Below are positions 11,774 to 24,226 of a stretch of 64,000 nucleotides of DNA, piece after piece. The DNA is taken from assembly GCA_001414345.1 (NCBI GenBank), contig LLCB01000058.1:165505-229504 (forward strand). Direction: 5' to 3'. Within the stretch, counting starts at the first letter, position 1. Each line of letters begins with the position of its first letter. The DNA is from Hymenoscyphus infarciens. Its lineage: Eukaryota; Ascomycota; Leotiomycetes; Helotiales; Helotiaceae. Under the pieces are notes generated by a model. The model saw only the letters and a list, made by a program, of their open reading frames with translations, searched no databases and was not told the DNA's origin. The translations under genes and the position numbers were made by a program.

Positions 11774-13693
11774 CTACAGATGGAGGGCGGAGAACCCTCC
11801 AACCCACTCAAGGTCTCCAACGAGAGGGCGATGTACACGCTCCCGGACCCTATCCTTATCCTTGACCCAGGGGCATCCTCCATGGCCCCTCTCTTTAGTG
11901 ACAGGAGTGATCTTACTATCCCAAACTCCAGCCCCAAACCCAGTGAAGCCTAATCCAACGTTGTTGTTCTTTCGCACCTTGAATAGGTCTGGCGATGTAT
12001 CTGATTCGGATGTTCCAGTGTGTGCCCTTCGTCGAGCACCAAGCGCAGACCACTTATCGAAAGCGTTGCGCTTAGAAGGAGGCGAATAACGTGCCGGTGC
12101 AATAGGAATAACAGTCTTATGTGGGGTTTCGTGAAAGAAAAAACCGTCTGCAACAATATCTCCATCGATGTCGGAAGTAGTAGCCTGTGTAGGCTGTGAA
12201 ATATTTACAAGTGAAGAGCTTTTTGGCTCCAATGGTGCTCGAACTATCGTATCATCATCCTCGGTTTTGCTCTCATGGCTCCAGGTTCTTGAGTTGGCCA
12301 TTTGTCGAGCCTTGATTTGCTTCTCAGCTTCTTCCTCTTCCTCTTCATCCTCGTCCCAAAGATCACTCCAGCTCTTGGACACCGCGTCATTCTTCTTACC
12401 AAAGATGGAGGCCATCGACGGAAGAGGTTTTGGCTTGGACATGGTGATTGGCAACGAGCCAGAAATTGCCGAAGGGTTGGCACGGGGGGGTCCGCTCTTC
12501 ATTGGTCGCCGGATAGCCATGGACTTCATTGATGCACCGAGTGATGAATCAAGCATGGATGCCAACGAAGGTGTTTGTTGACCAACGGAAAACCAATCTT
12601 GGTTGCTTTGTTCTGAAGCAGGGAAGAGGTCTTCGTCTTCGTAAAAGCTCTCGTTGTCGGGAATGGCGGAAAGTTGACGGAATTGTTGAGGTGGGCTGGC
12701 GTGCAAGGCCTTGGCCCATGGGAAGGAACCTTGATCCATCTGGGGACTCTGGATGGATGGAGTTCGAAGTGGCTCACGGTTGGAGCTGGCAATGACACGT
12801 CTCTCTGCAGAGTCGAAGTCATCCAAACTCTCATCAAACGTAGTGAAGCTGACCAAACGCTCGAGCGCCTCGCGGACACCACTGAGAGAACGTTTGCGTG
12901 GATCCAAACTCATGCATTGAGCAATAACTTCATATGTATCTTGTGACATTGTTGGGAATACATCGAAAAGCGATTGCTTATCGCGAGAGAAGTCCAAGAA
13001 AAGAGGATCAGACTCGGTGGGAGTTGTGAATGGATTGCGTGAGAAGAGAATGTTGAGAAGGCAGATACCAATGGCCCAGATATCAGCTTGAGCTGGAGAG
13101 TATCCGGCACCAGCAGAATCATATTGTTCGGGGGACATGTAACGATCACTGCCAACAGTTGTCTCGTAGGTCCATTCTTCGGAAGTAGCGAGGCCGAAGT
13201 CACCAAGCTTCATCTCACCAGCCTGCGTAAGGAAGATGTTCTCTGGTTTGATGTCTCTGTGATACATGCCCTTCTTGTGAATGTAGGCCACGGCATCGAC
13301 GAGCTGAAGCATGAATTGACGGACCCGTTCAGTCTCCAAAGGACCGGTTCCAGTTCTGATAGCCTCGTATAGATCACCACGGGAGCAGAACTCGAGAACA
13401 ATGTAGACGTGAGCGTCGGTCTCGAAGGAATGAATCAAATTGACAATGTTGGGGTGGGAACCGAGACGTGCATGGCAAGCCAGCTCTTCAGACTTCTCAT
13501 CGATGGCAAAAGCTAAGTCCATATCGTCACCGGCAGACTTCTTGGTCAAACACTTGATGGCAACAAATTCGCCATTGGTCAAGTCTTTGGCCATGAAAAC
13601 CATACCAAAGGATCCATGGTTGATGGGAGAGACAGTCTCAAAACGGCCGTCGAGGACAAGGCCGTCGTAGAAGTTATCTCTGAGACACTCCAT
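11774..13693 (-). CDS. Ran1/Ksp1-like serine/threonine protein kinase
   Basis: This is a single uninterrupted frame of 639 residues starting at the ATG at 13693. The kinase domain spans about residues 14-290: a glycine loop NHGSFGMV (25-32, first glycine replaced), FVAIK with Lys47, HRDIKPEN with the catalytic loop at 145-152, DFG at 165-167, and GSDRYMSPEQ as the activation/APE-like segment, so it should be active. About 350 residues of low-complexity Ser/Pro/acidic tail follow, including a run EDEEEEEEAEKQ. This layout matches the fungal Ran1(Pat1)/Ksp1 group, which acts in nutrient signalling, meiosis and filamentous growth. The assignment rests on domain style and not on a search. The upstream 1.5 kb lacks genes and may contain a long leader. 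Confidence 0.88.
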   Translation of the reverse strand: MECLRDNFYDGLVLDGRFETVSPINHGSFGMVFMAKDLTNGEFVAIKCLTKKSAGDDMDLAFAIDEKSEELACHARLGSHPNIVNLIHSFETDAHVYIVLEFCSRGDLYEAIRTGTGPLETERVRQFMLQLVDAVAYIHKKGMYHRDIKPENIFLTQAGEMKLGDFGLATSEEWTYETTVGSDRYMSPEQYDSAGAGYSPAQADIWAIGICLLNILFSRNPFTTPTESDPLFLDFSRDKQSLFDVFPTMSQDTYEVIAQCMSLDPRKRSLSGVREALERLVSFTTFDESLDDFDSAERRVIASSNREPLRTPSIQSPQMDQGSFPWAKALHASPPQQFRQLSAIPDNESFYEDEDLFPASEQSNQDWFSVGQQTPSLASMLDSSLGASMKSMAIRRPMKSGPPRANPSAISGSLPITMSKPKPLPSMASIFGKKNDAVSKSWSDLWDEDEEEEEEAEKQIKARQMANSRTWSHESKTEDDDTIVRAPLEPKSSSLVNISQPTQATTSDIDGDIVADGFFFHETPHKTVIPIAPARYSPPSKRNAFDKWSALGARRRAHTGTSESDTSPDLFKVRKNNNVGLGFTGFGAGVWDSKITPVTKERGHGGCPWVKDKDRVRERVHRPLVGDLEWVGGFSALHL

Positions 13694-15525
13694 TTGAGCG
13701 GTGATGAAGTGATGATGGTGATGTGTGAAAGTTGAGAACTCGTTGTCGAGTTAAAGCGAGAAAGATTAGGTAGAAAGATGAGAACCGGACGCAAAATAGT
13801 TGTACAACCGAAATGTTTTTTGAGCCGTGACGACTTGAATGTGTGTGATGAAGCAATACAGCGTGAAAATGCTTTTGTCTCCTCTAAAACAAAGTTGTTG
13901 GCACAGCGAGCTATGCTCGGGATGGTTGAGAGTCGGAAGTGGGGTCGAAGACCAAGCCGGAAAACGGGCTAGGTCGAAGCAAGTAAACAAGCAAGCAACG
14001 CTATATAGATGTATCCCAACCGCTGAAAAATAGATAACTGGTGAAAACTCCGCGGGTCGTAGTAAGGGTCAGAGGCTCATTGATGGGTATTCGAATTGAT
14101 GACAAAAGAGATGGTGTTCGAAGGTCGTAACGGTGGACAAGGGACGGAAGTGCGCCGAAGAAAGGTTTGAAAGTCGTTAGGTTGACATGGAAGTCGAAAA
14201 GGAAAAGAAGAGCGAGTGTGTTGTTGTTGAGGGGTATGGTTGCCTCAGTAGCAGTACCTGAAAGCACTGCTTTGGCTGTCGAGTGGGGAAGTCGGTGATC
14301 GAGGGGGAGACGGATCGATCTAGAATGCAAGGCCGGGCAGTCGACAGGTATCGACTGTAGAGAATTGCTTGATTATCGTGACGTGGAAGTGGTGGATCAA
14401 GGTAGGTTGTTGTTTGTTGATCAATGGGCAAGGAAGGTCGAAGCTTGGGTGACCCTGCAAAGTATCCGAGGCTGTAATCTTCTTGATGACAGTTTGTGAG
14501 ATTGAGGATTGAGGCAGTCTATCGGGAGACAGTCTCGGATTGCTGATGGGAAAGCATAGGATGTGGTTGTGGTCTTTGAGGGAAAGGAAGTCGAAGAGCT
14601 TGCTCTCCGTCTGCCTGATCCTAAATGTTCGGGACAAACTTGTCTGGTCGAGGTCGTTGGAGCGAGTTGGAGAAGAGGAGTTGTGTAGGTGGTACGAAGC
14701 GGAGATGAGGACGAAGGACCAAGAAGTTCAACGATGTAAGCGGAAGGAGTCGGATCTGCAAAGCTGGTGAATGGTGAATGGTGATGGTGATGGAATGTGG
14801 TGGTTTGAGGTGTCGTTGCTGTAAGGAGCAACGAGTGTCTTGATGATCACCTGGATGACGCAGCAGCACAGCAAGCAGAGGATGTTGACGAGTTGAGGAG
14901 GGTTGAGGAGGGAGGTTGAGAGTCAAGGTGATTAGGGAATGGTGGAGTTGAAGAAGAAGAGGAGGAGGAGAAGAGAGAGAGAAGGAAAGAGCTGCGCGAG
15001 GATTGATTGTGGCCAGTCTTAACCATACGCAGCGGTGAAGTTTGGTGAAGTGTGTGGTGGTGATGAAAGAGAGAGGAGTCAGGAAAGAAGGCAGATGGGT
15101 GGAGTCGGACTTCAACAGCACACCCCTGTCGTTGACTAGTGGATCCATTTCGCTAACTACTAGCGTCCTTTGAGAAGACCCAATCAACAGAGTTATTCTA
15201 GTGGGGCTAGTATGGCGTTCCCGCTGCCACACCACTCGAGGGATTCTGACCGCTTCCAGCGAAAGGGCTTCGAGGGCATACGAAAGCGGCGAGAGGAATC
15301 AGATTCTGGATAAAGATATAGTGGAGTGATTCTATCGCCATCACCCAATCACGGTGCTACATGTGAAACTGGGTGGTCCGAGACGGGTGACGCTGGCATG
15401 CCGCTTTCGACATATTCCATGGCTTTCGACTGGCTTTCTGTCTTGGATGTTGCCACGGTGGAAGCGGCATTTGCTGCCTGATTGGTTGCTAAACTTGCCT
15501 TGCTGTTCAGTATAGTATGCAAGTG

Positions 15526-15560
15526 CAGGCTTCAGGCTTCAGGCTTCAGGGCTCAGGCTT
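15526..15560. repeat. Simple repeat (caggctt)n
   Basis: The heptamer caggctt is repeated four to five times with one variant unit. Confidence 0.8.
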
Positions 15561-15719
15561 CACGCATCAGGGATTCAGGGACCCAGGTGTCCTTTGCAGC
15601 GTGCGTGCAAGGCCGGCCGCCAGCAACGCAAAATGGCAGCGCAGCCAACCTTGGAAAGTCTCCTGGACTCTGCAGGCAGAGTGCATACCACGCCTTACCC
15701 ATTGTGCAGGAAGGGCTAG

Positions 15720-15751
15720 CCAAGCCAAGCCAAGCCAAGCCAAGCCAAGCC
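15720..15751. repeat. Simple repeat (ccaag)n
   Basis: A perfect pentamer run of about six units. It produces the artefactual Lys/Pro/Ser repeats seen in overlapping frames. Confidence 0.9.
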
Positions 15752-15970
15752 AGGGCCCAAACCCACCCAAACCTGGAGAGAGCGTGTGGTGTACTCGGTA
15801 CTGGTGTCACTGTGGTAGACGCTACAAATTCCGTAGGGAGGGAGATCGTACGAAGAGGAGAGGAAACTGGTGGTGCGTGGTTCGAGAAAGCAACTGACCC
15901 AAGTTACAGCGTCAAGCGAGTTACAGCATTAAGGTCGGTAGATATCCTCGGTCCATATCTACTGCATACA

Positions 15971-16030
15971 GCTATTCAAGCTATCCAAGCTATCAAGCTA
16001 TCGAGCTATTCGAGCTATTCGAGCTATTCA
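15971..16030. repeat. Degenerate repeat (gctattcga)n
   Basis: Seven near-copies of gctatt(c/t)(g/a)a in tandem, in non-coding sequence. Confidence 0.8.
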
Positions 16031-17110
16031 ATAGTTGCGTACTCGACCTATAGCTCTCCATTTCCCATCCAAAACCATCTGCAAGTCGAGGGCTCGAGCA
16101 ACATCCCTCAGAACTCAATTCAAGCGATGATCAATTCGCCAAACCCGCTCTCCAGGGCCCAGCCTCTCCCCTCTTCTTTGCCCTTTAGTAACCACAAGAC
16201 CCGTACCCTCATTTCGTTGGGTGAGTATTTTGGAGCAATGGGGAGACCAAGCCAGTCGCTGTCAGTGTTGTGAAGCAAAAAGCGGTCACCAGACCCCAGT
16301 GCCAAAGCCCACGACTCAGCCAACTGCCCGGCCAGCACCCCCTAAAATGACACCCGCAGTGCCCGCCGAATCCGCTGGAAACATCGTGAATAATATTGAC
16401 TCCGAATCCTCTTCCCATCGGTAATTTACGAGACCCCGACAACCAGGCAGGCGTGCCGCCAGTGACACATTACCTTCCAATTTGGCGGGAAACGAAGAGG
16501 ACAGATCACAGACTCGCCATATAGAGAAATAGTCAGTCACGGTCACCTTGGGAATTGCGTACGAGTACAACAGCGAGTCTCCCATTCCTTGCTTGGGTGA
16601 GATGATCAAGCTGAGATCTTGTGACCCCAAGTTGCCCCTAACTCTGGGAAATGTCGCCTCGATTCTCAAACCTCAGTTCAGATTCAGATCATCAGATGGA
16701 CCATTCTTCCCATTGGTCTCCCTCGTCAAGAAAGGGCTTCATGTTTCGTCATCTTCCCTGAACGTACTATACTCGGGAATGGATTCTGGTTATGGGATCA
16801 TCCTGTGACACCCCGCCCTGCTCTCTATCAAGATTCAAGAACAATCGCGACATCGCAAGCACGCAACCAACGAGTCGTCGAGTCAATCAAAGGGAGACAA
16901 ACCCCCCCAAAAAAAAGGACAATCTGGCCCGAACTTTCCCCAATGATATCTCAATAACAATCTCAAACAATGATACAATTGTCCCACGATAACAGCCACA
17001 AATCATACAACAGAAAGACATCATGCAATTGCCATGCTAAATCACCCCATTGAGCAGCTCATTCATTCCAGCTTCCCCAGATTTGAGCTGAGCTTTGTAC
17101 TTACTCCGTA

Positions 17111-17201
17111 CTATCCCCCCCCCTAATTACATTGTACGCGCACGGTCGTTTTAGTGTGGCAGATGTCTGTGCGCATACAATGTAATTAGGGGGGGGGATA
17201 G
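17111..17201. mobile_element. MITE copy 1 (91 bp foldback, TA-flanked)
   Basis: The element starts ctatccccccccc and ends with its inverse ggggggatag. Inner arms are taattacattgta and tacaatgtaatta, and the centre contains cgcacggtcgttttagt. TA dinucleotides flank both ends (17109-17110 and 17202-17203), as expected for Tc1/mariner-like target duplication. It has no coding capacity. Related copies lie at 41278, 41372 and 55914. Confidence 0.8.
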
Positions 17202-20145
17202 TACTGCAGCATTTGAAAATTGAGACTTCGTAAAAGCAACCCAACTAACGGCGCCTTCCGACCCCGCGTGAACCTCTCTGGACGTGCCATGATTGCCCAA
17301 CCTGAAACCCCCTCTGTAATACCAAGAAGCCACTATTTACAAGGTCTAAACCATCCCTAGATGCCAGATGCCAATCTATTCTCCCGCCGAAAAGTGCAAT
17401 GCAGAAGCTGCGTAACCCGGAGGCTGGAGAAAGGCTGGGCTAGACTGGTGAAGCTAGCTAGCTACTGTAAGTATCCAACGAGGTAAAACCCAGCCTTAGG
17501 TTTACACTACTGTATGGAAACGCCTGGATACTTCTACATTGATACTTCATGGCTGGTGAGCCTATCACGATTACGCGCCGCCCCCCTTCTCATCTGAGTT
17601 AGTACCCAGGCTGCTCGCTCGCTCGCTCGTTCGCTGTCAAAGACGAAGACGACTGCTTACTGGACTGCTTCTCCTTGTGTGGAGAAGACGACCGAACTGT
17701 ATTCCGAGCTAATATTGGAAACAAACTTCTCCTCTCCTCTCCTTCTTTGTTGTTCTTCTTGAAGGAAGGAAGGAAGTGGGGTGAGGCTTTGCACGCTGAA
17801 GATAGGTATGCGTTGCGGTTGCGTCTCCTCAATTGCCGCAGACAACGAGCGCCTATTAATCTCGTCCTTCTCTCGTTTTCATGTTCATCCGTCGCACCAG
17901 CAGCAGCAGCAGCTTCTGAGAACGTATGAAATGGACGCGAACCGCTGTTGTATCCATGGAGCGTAATAATGGGAAAATAAGAATAGAGTACTTAGTGACC
18001 TCTCAACCTGCACAAGGAGAGGGTGCAGCAATTCTGAAACCATTCCGAAGGCCCGCGATACGCATGTACTGTACCTTCCTTCGTACATATATGTACATGT
18101 ACATAAAATTCTGTATTGGCGTACTTGTTATTGTGTACAACAGATTGTCATACTCGCAGGACCTATAGCACCGCAAAAAAGGGGTCCATGAGCGCCAATG
18201 GAAGGGGAACACAGTGTCTGCATTGGTGGAGAGGAAATACTTGTACCAACCAACCTGGGAGGTACGAGATACATCCCGGGAAGACAGGAAATACAACGCA
18301 AATGTCAAGTCGTGACACCAGCTACTGTATCGATCTTCGATCGACCCCCCTCTAAATAAAACCCAGCCCACAGGGGCGCATATCACGCCTTCAACCCCAA
18401 ACAACCTGGAGGCGAAAGTAAATCTTACTGTACAGTAAATAAATAAGGACCGGAAAACAAAAGAGAAGGCACCTCAAGGAAGGTTTCGATGATCTCGCAC
18501 CTGAAACATCGTCATCCATCACCTACCTCATCACCTCATCACCTCATCCACAGAAAAACCACTGAAAAACCACTGAAAAACATCCAGACTCTTGTGTTTG
18601 CGGTTAACTCAATCCATCTTGTCCACCTCTCTTCGAGAGAGTTCGACTTGGTGTTTTGCGTCATCCCTCCACTCGTGGACGGACATGGACGGGCAACGCA
18701 GGGCTGCGCTGCTTCTAAGAATATGGCGGCCCGGGCAGATAACAAGATCGAACCCCGAAGCAGTCTTTGGGATTATCCAAGATAAACTACAACTAACCCA
18801 TTTCGGGGCAGGGATCGATGCGATGAAAAGCGTAAAAATAACTTTTCTTTGGACATGCGAATTTACTGGTCTGCGCACCCTGATACTGTAAACTTCTGTA
18901 TAGTTGTAATCTCATTTGAACTTTTTTTCTCCTTGTGACGATGCTTTGGACTTGTTTTGGGCGTGTTGATATCTCCCAAAGTGGAAATATCAATCCTCTC
19001 GCTCATTGGTAGACAGGCTTGCTTTGGCTCAACGAATGGAACTCCACAGAGACACATCGAAACATGGAAACAAGCTGCAAGAGTTCGTAGAGTAAGATGA
19101 GTCCCTCCACTGGAGGCTCCTCTCACGTGCGTCTGCATTATCCACCTGCAGACAACGCAGAGAACACTGCAGAATCTCCAGGACGGACAGGACAGCAACG
19201 GGAGGGCAAGCAGAGACTCCATCCCATTTCCATCTTTCTCTTGGGTTTTGAGGGGAGGGATTTCTCCTTTGGTCGAAGTCTCCGCGTTGCGCTGGGGGAT
19301 TTCCCCGTTTGCGCTTGGCATGTTGTGTTGAGGAACTGGATCCCCTCGGGGTTCTGAATTTCATTTCTTTGGTTGGGAATGTTTCCCTGGTGGAGGGAGG
19401 CTGGAATGGAAGATCGGTTCGCAGGCTTTGCCGTGAGAGTGGTAAACTCACACTCACTCACCGTCGTTGAGGGGAGGGTGAAGAGATTTTTGGCTTGTTC
19501 ACCGCTATCATAATTTTAAAAACACAACAACAATTCATGCTCCGTACTTACAGGGACCCGTCATTTATTGTCCTGTCCTTCGCTTCGGCCCAATGCTCCG
19601 ATGCACCTCCTGCCGAGTCCTGACCCTCAGCGGCCGGCGCGGCCCTCTTTCCAACTTTTTGAAGAATCCAAGAGAGGCCCCAAGGGCCCAAACCAATCCC
19701 AAAGGCTTCATTGGGAATCGAGGAGCAAGACCTGCATATTCAACCGGGTACACTAGCCCGAAAAGTGCCAGAGAAAAATACGTGGCCGAGATCTTATTTG
19801 ATGTGTTCCATCTCGGTAGGTGCTGTCCGTACCTCCAACATGCAGTAATCCTGACCCTCTGCAGTCCCTCCCAGTTCGTGAATGGTTGACGATCGCACTA
19901 GACCTGAAGTTGATGGTTGCGACTGGCTTGCGAATTATTCACCTCGTAAAGGAAAACTTTTGGGTGTCCTTCAGTTCCTCACCGCCTCAGACCGCCTTCT
20001 GCCAGACAACAGTCTGGACCGAGGGATCAATCCAATTGATAGCAACCAAAGTGAAGAATTTTTTTTTTGTTTACGAACAACACGGCAGATACGCGAAGAG
20101 AAGGATTTGGCAACGGTGAGCTGAGAGCTAATTAGCTGTGGAAGC

Positions 20146-22231
20146 ATGGCTACGAAGGATCTGTTGCTGGGCATCGAGGTGGTGTTGCTTGATATCGGTA
20201 AGATCCCATTGCATGAACCTCTCTCCCCCTCCCTCGGAGCAAGAGTTCAGAAAAGTTCGTCCAAACAAAATGTCTCTCCACGGACTGGTCTTGGAAAACG
20301 CGAGATGGGGAACGGTCAGCTGACTAGCTTGATGCAGAGGGAACTGTCTGTCCGATATCATTCGTCAAAGATGTTTTGGTAAGAGGGTTATTCAGCTTTC
20401 TCTTCACACCCATCCATCTTTGTTTTTTTTTCATTACCCGTGTGGTTGGTGTTGCTTCATCTCGATCGTCTGTTTTGTTTTCAGCCCACCTGCCATCTTG
20501 TCGCAAACTATGCCCAAGTGCTGGCCAATACCGTCGTCGAGCTTCAAGTGGAACCTACACTGGCGTCTTACTTCGAAGTAGTTCAATCATCGTCGCGGAA
20601 ATGCCCAGAGTGGTTGGGTGGTCTTTCACTAAAACGGACACTACCGCAAGTTTTGGATGTCACTCTCTCCCATCAAGAGAACCCAAATCAATCCATAAAA
20701 CGTCGCTTTAAGATCATCAAGCCCTGCGCGGGGGTGCAGTTTCGCAAGCGAGTCAGAAGTCAACAAGCCGAACTCCAAGTTTCGAAAGAGGGGTCAAGTC
20801 AGGTCAGCTGGCGATGCACCATTGTTGGGATAGCTTCATCTTCTTTTTGATTCGCCACCCGTTTTCCACCACGACCGCGATCTTTCCCTTCTGGGTGCAC
20901 AAAAGATGCACTCTTACACACAGATGCATAACCTCAACAACTGGTGTGGCATCACTGCATCAAAACCTCGTCGTTACCAGGTGGTTGATATGGGTTGCCA
21001 TCATTTTCCGATTGGGCGTGGAATGCGAAAGAGACATGCTCTTACACACATACGGATATCTGCTCAATTCCAGGTGGTACTACCGAGTACGGCAGTGAAG
21101 AAATTCCCGCCACGTCCATCCCACCTGGCAACGAGAGGGTTGCGAGGTCGACGGTTGGTTGCAGATTGGGTCTAGATATTGGAGGCTGGGATGCCGAGAT
21201 TTCTGTTGTCTTGGTGATAGGTCAATGCCACGCATTTCCTCTGCATGACCGCGAAACATTGCGGGGTGAGGGCGGTGATGATCTCCAAGTGATTTTCTCA
21301 CTCTTGTCCAGTGACAATTCACGACTTTAATCATTCCTCAAGGATGGAGGTTTATCGAACGGCGTGTTGGTGATAAGTCTCACCACATTTGAGGGGATCA
21401 TAGCATCAGATGTGATTCCCCGCCCCCCTTTTACGTCGTTAAGACAACCAAGCTGCATTTATTTCCCCCCGCCAACCCCCTTTACACTCGTCATAATTGA
21501 CAATTGGCCAATCTATCACGACCAACCAGCTCAAACCAGCTCATATCACTTCATACCACTTCATACCACTTCATCGTCAACAAGCTAACCCCTCCCAGTT
21601 CCCCTACGCCTTATCCGCTCTCCCCCAGGTCCTAGAATCAGAATGGGACTCCCCAACCCTCCAACCATACATCGCCGCCTTCCCCGCCGAATACCGCACC
21701 ACCCCCGCCGCCCTTCTCTCCCACGTCCAAGACCTCATGTCACAAGATCTCAAAATCCCCTACCTAAAATCTCTCCAAGGCTACCTCTGGCTTCGCGGCT
21801 ACGAAACCGGTGAACTCGTCTGTCCACTCTTCCCCGACGTCGCTCCTGCCCTCAAGAATTGGCACGCCTCCGGACTCACCATCATAATCTACTCTTCCGG
21901 TTCCGTCGCCGCGCAGAAATTGCTTTTCCAGTATACGAATTCGACGCCGGAGGCTGATTTGAATCCATTGCTTTCGGGGTATTTCGATACGGTGAATGCG
22001 GGGTTGAAGCAGGAAGTAAGTAGCTATTTGAAGATTGTCGGGACTAGGGGAGAGGAGGCAGGGAAGTGGTTGTTTCTGAGTGATAATGTTGGCGAGGTGA
22101 AAGCCGCGAAGGAAGCGGGGTTGAAGAGCTTTGTGGTTGTTAGGGAGGGGAATCAGGAGTTGAGTGATGGGGAGAAAGAGGGGCAGGTTCTGGTAGGAAG
22201 TTTCGAGGAGATTGCGCTTGGTGGGAAGTGA
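20146..22231 (+). CDS. UTR4: Enolase-phosphatase E1 (methionine salvage, HAD superfamily)
   Basis: There are three exons, 20146-20197, 20338-20378 and 21599-22231, giving 241 residues, the normal family size. The protein dephosphorylates and enolises the diketo intermediate of the methionine salvage pathway. HAD motifs are present: I is LLDIEGTVCP (Asp16 and Glu18, split across the first intron), II is IYSSGS, III is the lysine in AGLKQE, and IV is LFLSDNVGEVKAA. Exon 2 encodes the fragment EGTVCPISFVKDVL, and exon 3 continues FPYALSALPQVL, exactly as in the family, so the splicing is well supported. Intron 2 is 1220 bases, very long for this window. The gene looks intact. UTR4 is the yeast name; bacteria call it MtnC. 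Confidence 0.92.
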
Positions 22232-24226
22232 GGGGTGGTGCGAAGTTACTAGGGGTGGTGCGAAGTTACTAGGGGGGTATTCTTTTGGGGGGTGGCAGGA
22301 TTGAGAATGAGAATTTGTTGGAACCTTCTTTGCGTTTTCTACCGTGTGGTATTCGCCAATTACGCGATGTTACTTCTCCTACTTGTAATATCTAGTTCCT
22401 CATCTTGTAGTTATCTCTCTCTTTCAATGCGAATGCGAACACCAATCCCACACCAATCGGAGAAGAAATTAAACTCGGCTGTAGTAAAGTCCAACTCGCG
22501 TTTTCTTTCGTAGAAAAGTTCCTTTTTTGGTCTACATGTATTCAAATGTATTACATAAGTTCAAAATGGACCTGATGGGTTGATTGCCTTGATCCTACTC
22601 CAAGCTCCTTTTCTGACTCGGTTCAAAAGAGTGCGAGTTGGAAAAAAGCTGGTGAAAGGAGAACTTGAGAATGGAGTTAACGATGTCAGTGTTTGAAGGA
22701 ACTTATAATTGGATCTTCTTATTTCGGAATTCCTTTCCTGTCGCTCCGCTGTTTACTGACGACAATGTGGGTGTAATCTTTTACTTTTCTCATAGTTTTC
22801 TTTTTGGCCTATTGGCGTAGGTAATTTAATAGGCTATTATCTTATAAAACAAATAAGAGCTTGTTTCGGATGATGATGTGAACACCCAGATCATTTTGGA
22901 GCTCTGGATGCTTCTTTTGATGAGGGGTTTTTTGTTAGTGTTGTCTGTTCCTTGGTTTATATAGTGCTAGGAGCTTGTTCGATGATGGGGTTTGGAGAAT
23001 TAATATGTTTAGAAGTATTTCGAGATAGTAAGTAAATTACTCTTTTTACTTTGATAAAGCTATAGTAAGATAAATCAAGTCACTAAAGGAATCTCTTAAT
23101 AACTTAGCCTTGTTTTTCTTAGTCAATCACTCGTAGATAAAGTAGGTAGGTTATCGGGTCTTTTTACGCTAGTAAAAGTACAAAAAGGTAAAGTAGCTTA
23201 AAAAGAATTTATCTTAATAATTTAGTCTTGTTTTCATTTTTCATCATAGTTTAGAAATGAAGATACTATATAGCTTTTTACTCGACTTGGAAAATTTCCT
23301 GGTTACTTTGTAGTGTAGTATCTCTCTAAGTAGTGGTTATGTTAATTTGGTTTAAGAACCCCCTTGAAATCTTTGGGGATTCATGCTTTTAATCAACTCT
23401 ACTAAATACAGGTTTGAGATTACTATTACCTGAAAACACTTTGACTGTTTGTCAATTGGCCTCGAGTGTATTATTGAGAGCTGATTTGTTCAAGAGAGTT
23501 GAAGTAAGGTTAGTAATTAAGGTTTTCCTGGACAAATCTTTATTAATCCTTTTCTTTGAAACTTGGTTCTATAGATAACTTTGCTCTCTAAACATAGTTA
23601 GGCTTTCTTGGACTATTAACTTAAAAGCAATAAGTGTATATTTCTCGGGAAAAGTCTTAGTTTAAATGCGTTATATAAGACTGATAGAGTGTTACTATTG
23701 TTCAAATTTAATGTAAACCTTTAGAGAGTTTCAAAGGAAAGCTTCTGAACATCGTTCGGCTTACTTCTATTATTGGAAATTTGCAGAGAATTACTTCTAT
23801 GTAGCTTGCAATAAGATGCATATGCCTCCTCTCCGTTATCCACCAAATAGAAGGATGATATGTCCACCCATCAAGTCTTAGAGACGCCGACTCCGTCTTC
23901 CCTAACTATCATGGACAAACTTTTTATTCAACGAACTGCACCATAATTACTGGTTATCGTTCTGGCAGCTCCCATACAAAAAGTAAAATGCCGACTCTCA
24001 AACTAAAAATCCAGGGGAGGCGAAACTCCATTTAAGCAACCCAAGAAATTCCCAATATTCTTAATACTTCTCCCGATTGGGAAAGGGTACATTTGAAGAT
24101 CTTTCTACTGGTAGTAAGAGAACTCTACAAGCGTATTGGACTCCTGTGTTACAAGGACTCTGCCAATTATCTATTTTTTACTAGTTCAGATTCCCATGCA
24201 AATACTTCTCTGGCTGTTTCACATAG
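22232..24226. other. AT-rich gene-free interval
   Basis: A short tandem duplication of about 21 bases (ggggtggtgcgaagttacta) sits at 22234-22274 just after the stop codon of the enolase-phosphatase gene. From about 22750 to 24080 the base composition turns strongly AT-rich, with many stop codons in all frames and many ttag/ctaa words. I see no gene. The composition is what repeat-induced point mutation leaves in old repeats, but no parent element is recognisable. Confidence 0.5.

Larger units (their letters stand above)
13694..20145. other. 6.4 kb gene-poor interval
   Basis: The segment nearest the kinase (13694 to about 15250) is rich in purine runs on the plus strand, so CT-rich on the kinase's sense strand. 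That is compatible with promoter and leader sequence. The remainder has only short frames without family resemblance, several simple repeats (about 15526-15560, 15720-15751 and 15971-16030) and one MITE copy at 17111-17201. I see no tRNA or rRNA. Confidence 0.5.

Noticed and set aside
15482..16273. 263-codon plus-strand frame
   Set aside because: It runs through three tandem simple repeats (caggctt, ccaag, gctattcga) and starts without a supported ATG context; it is likely chance.
18730..18770. Word resembling a tRNA T-loop (ggttcgatc on the minus strand)
   Set aside because: The flanking bases do not form a T-stem, and no acceptor or anticodon stem follows.
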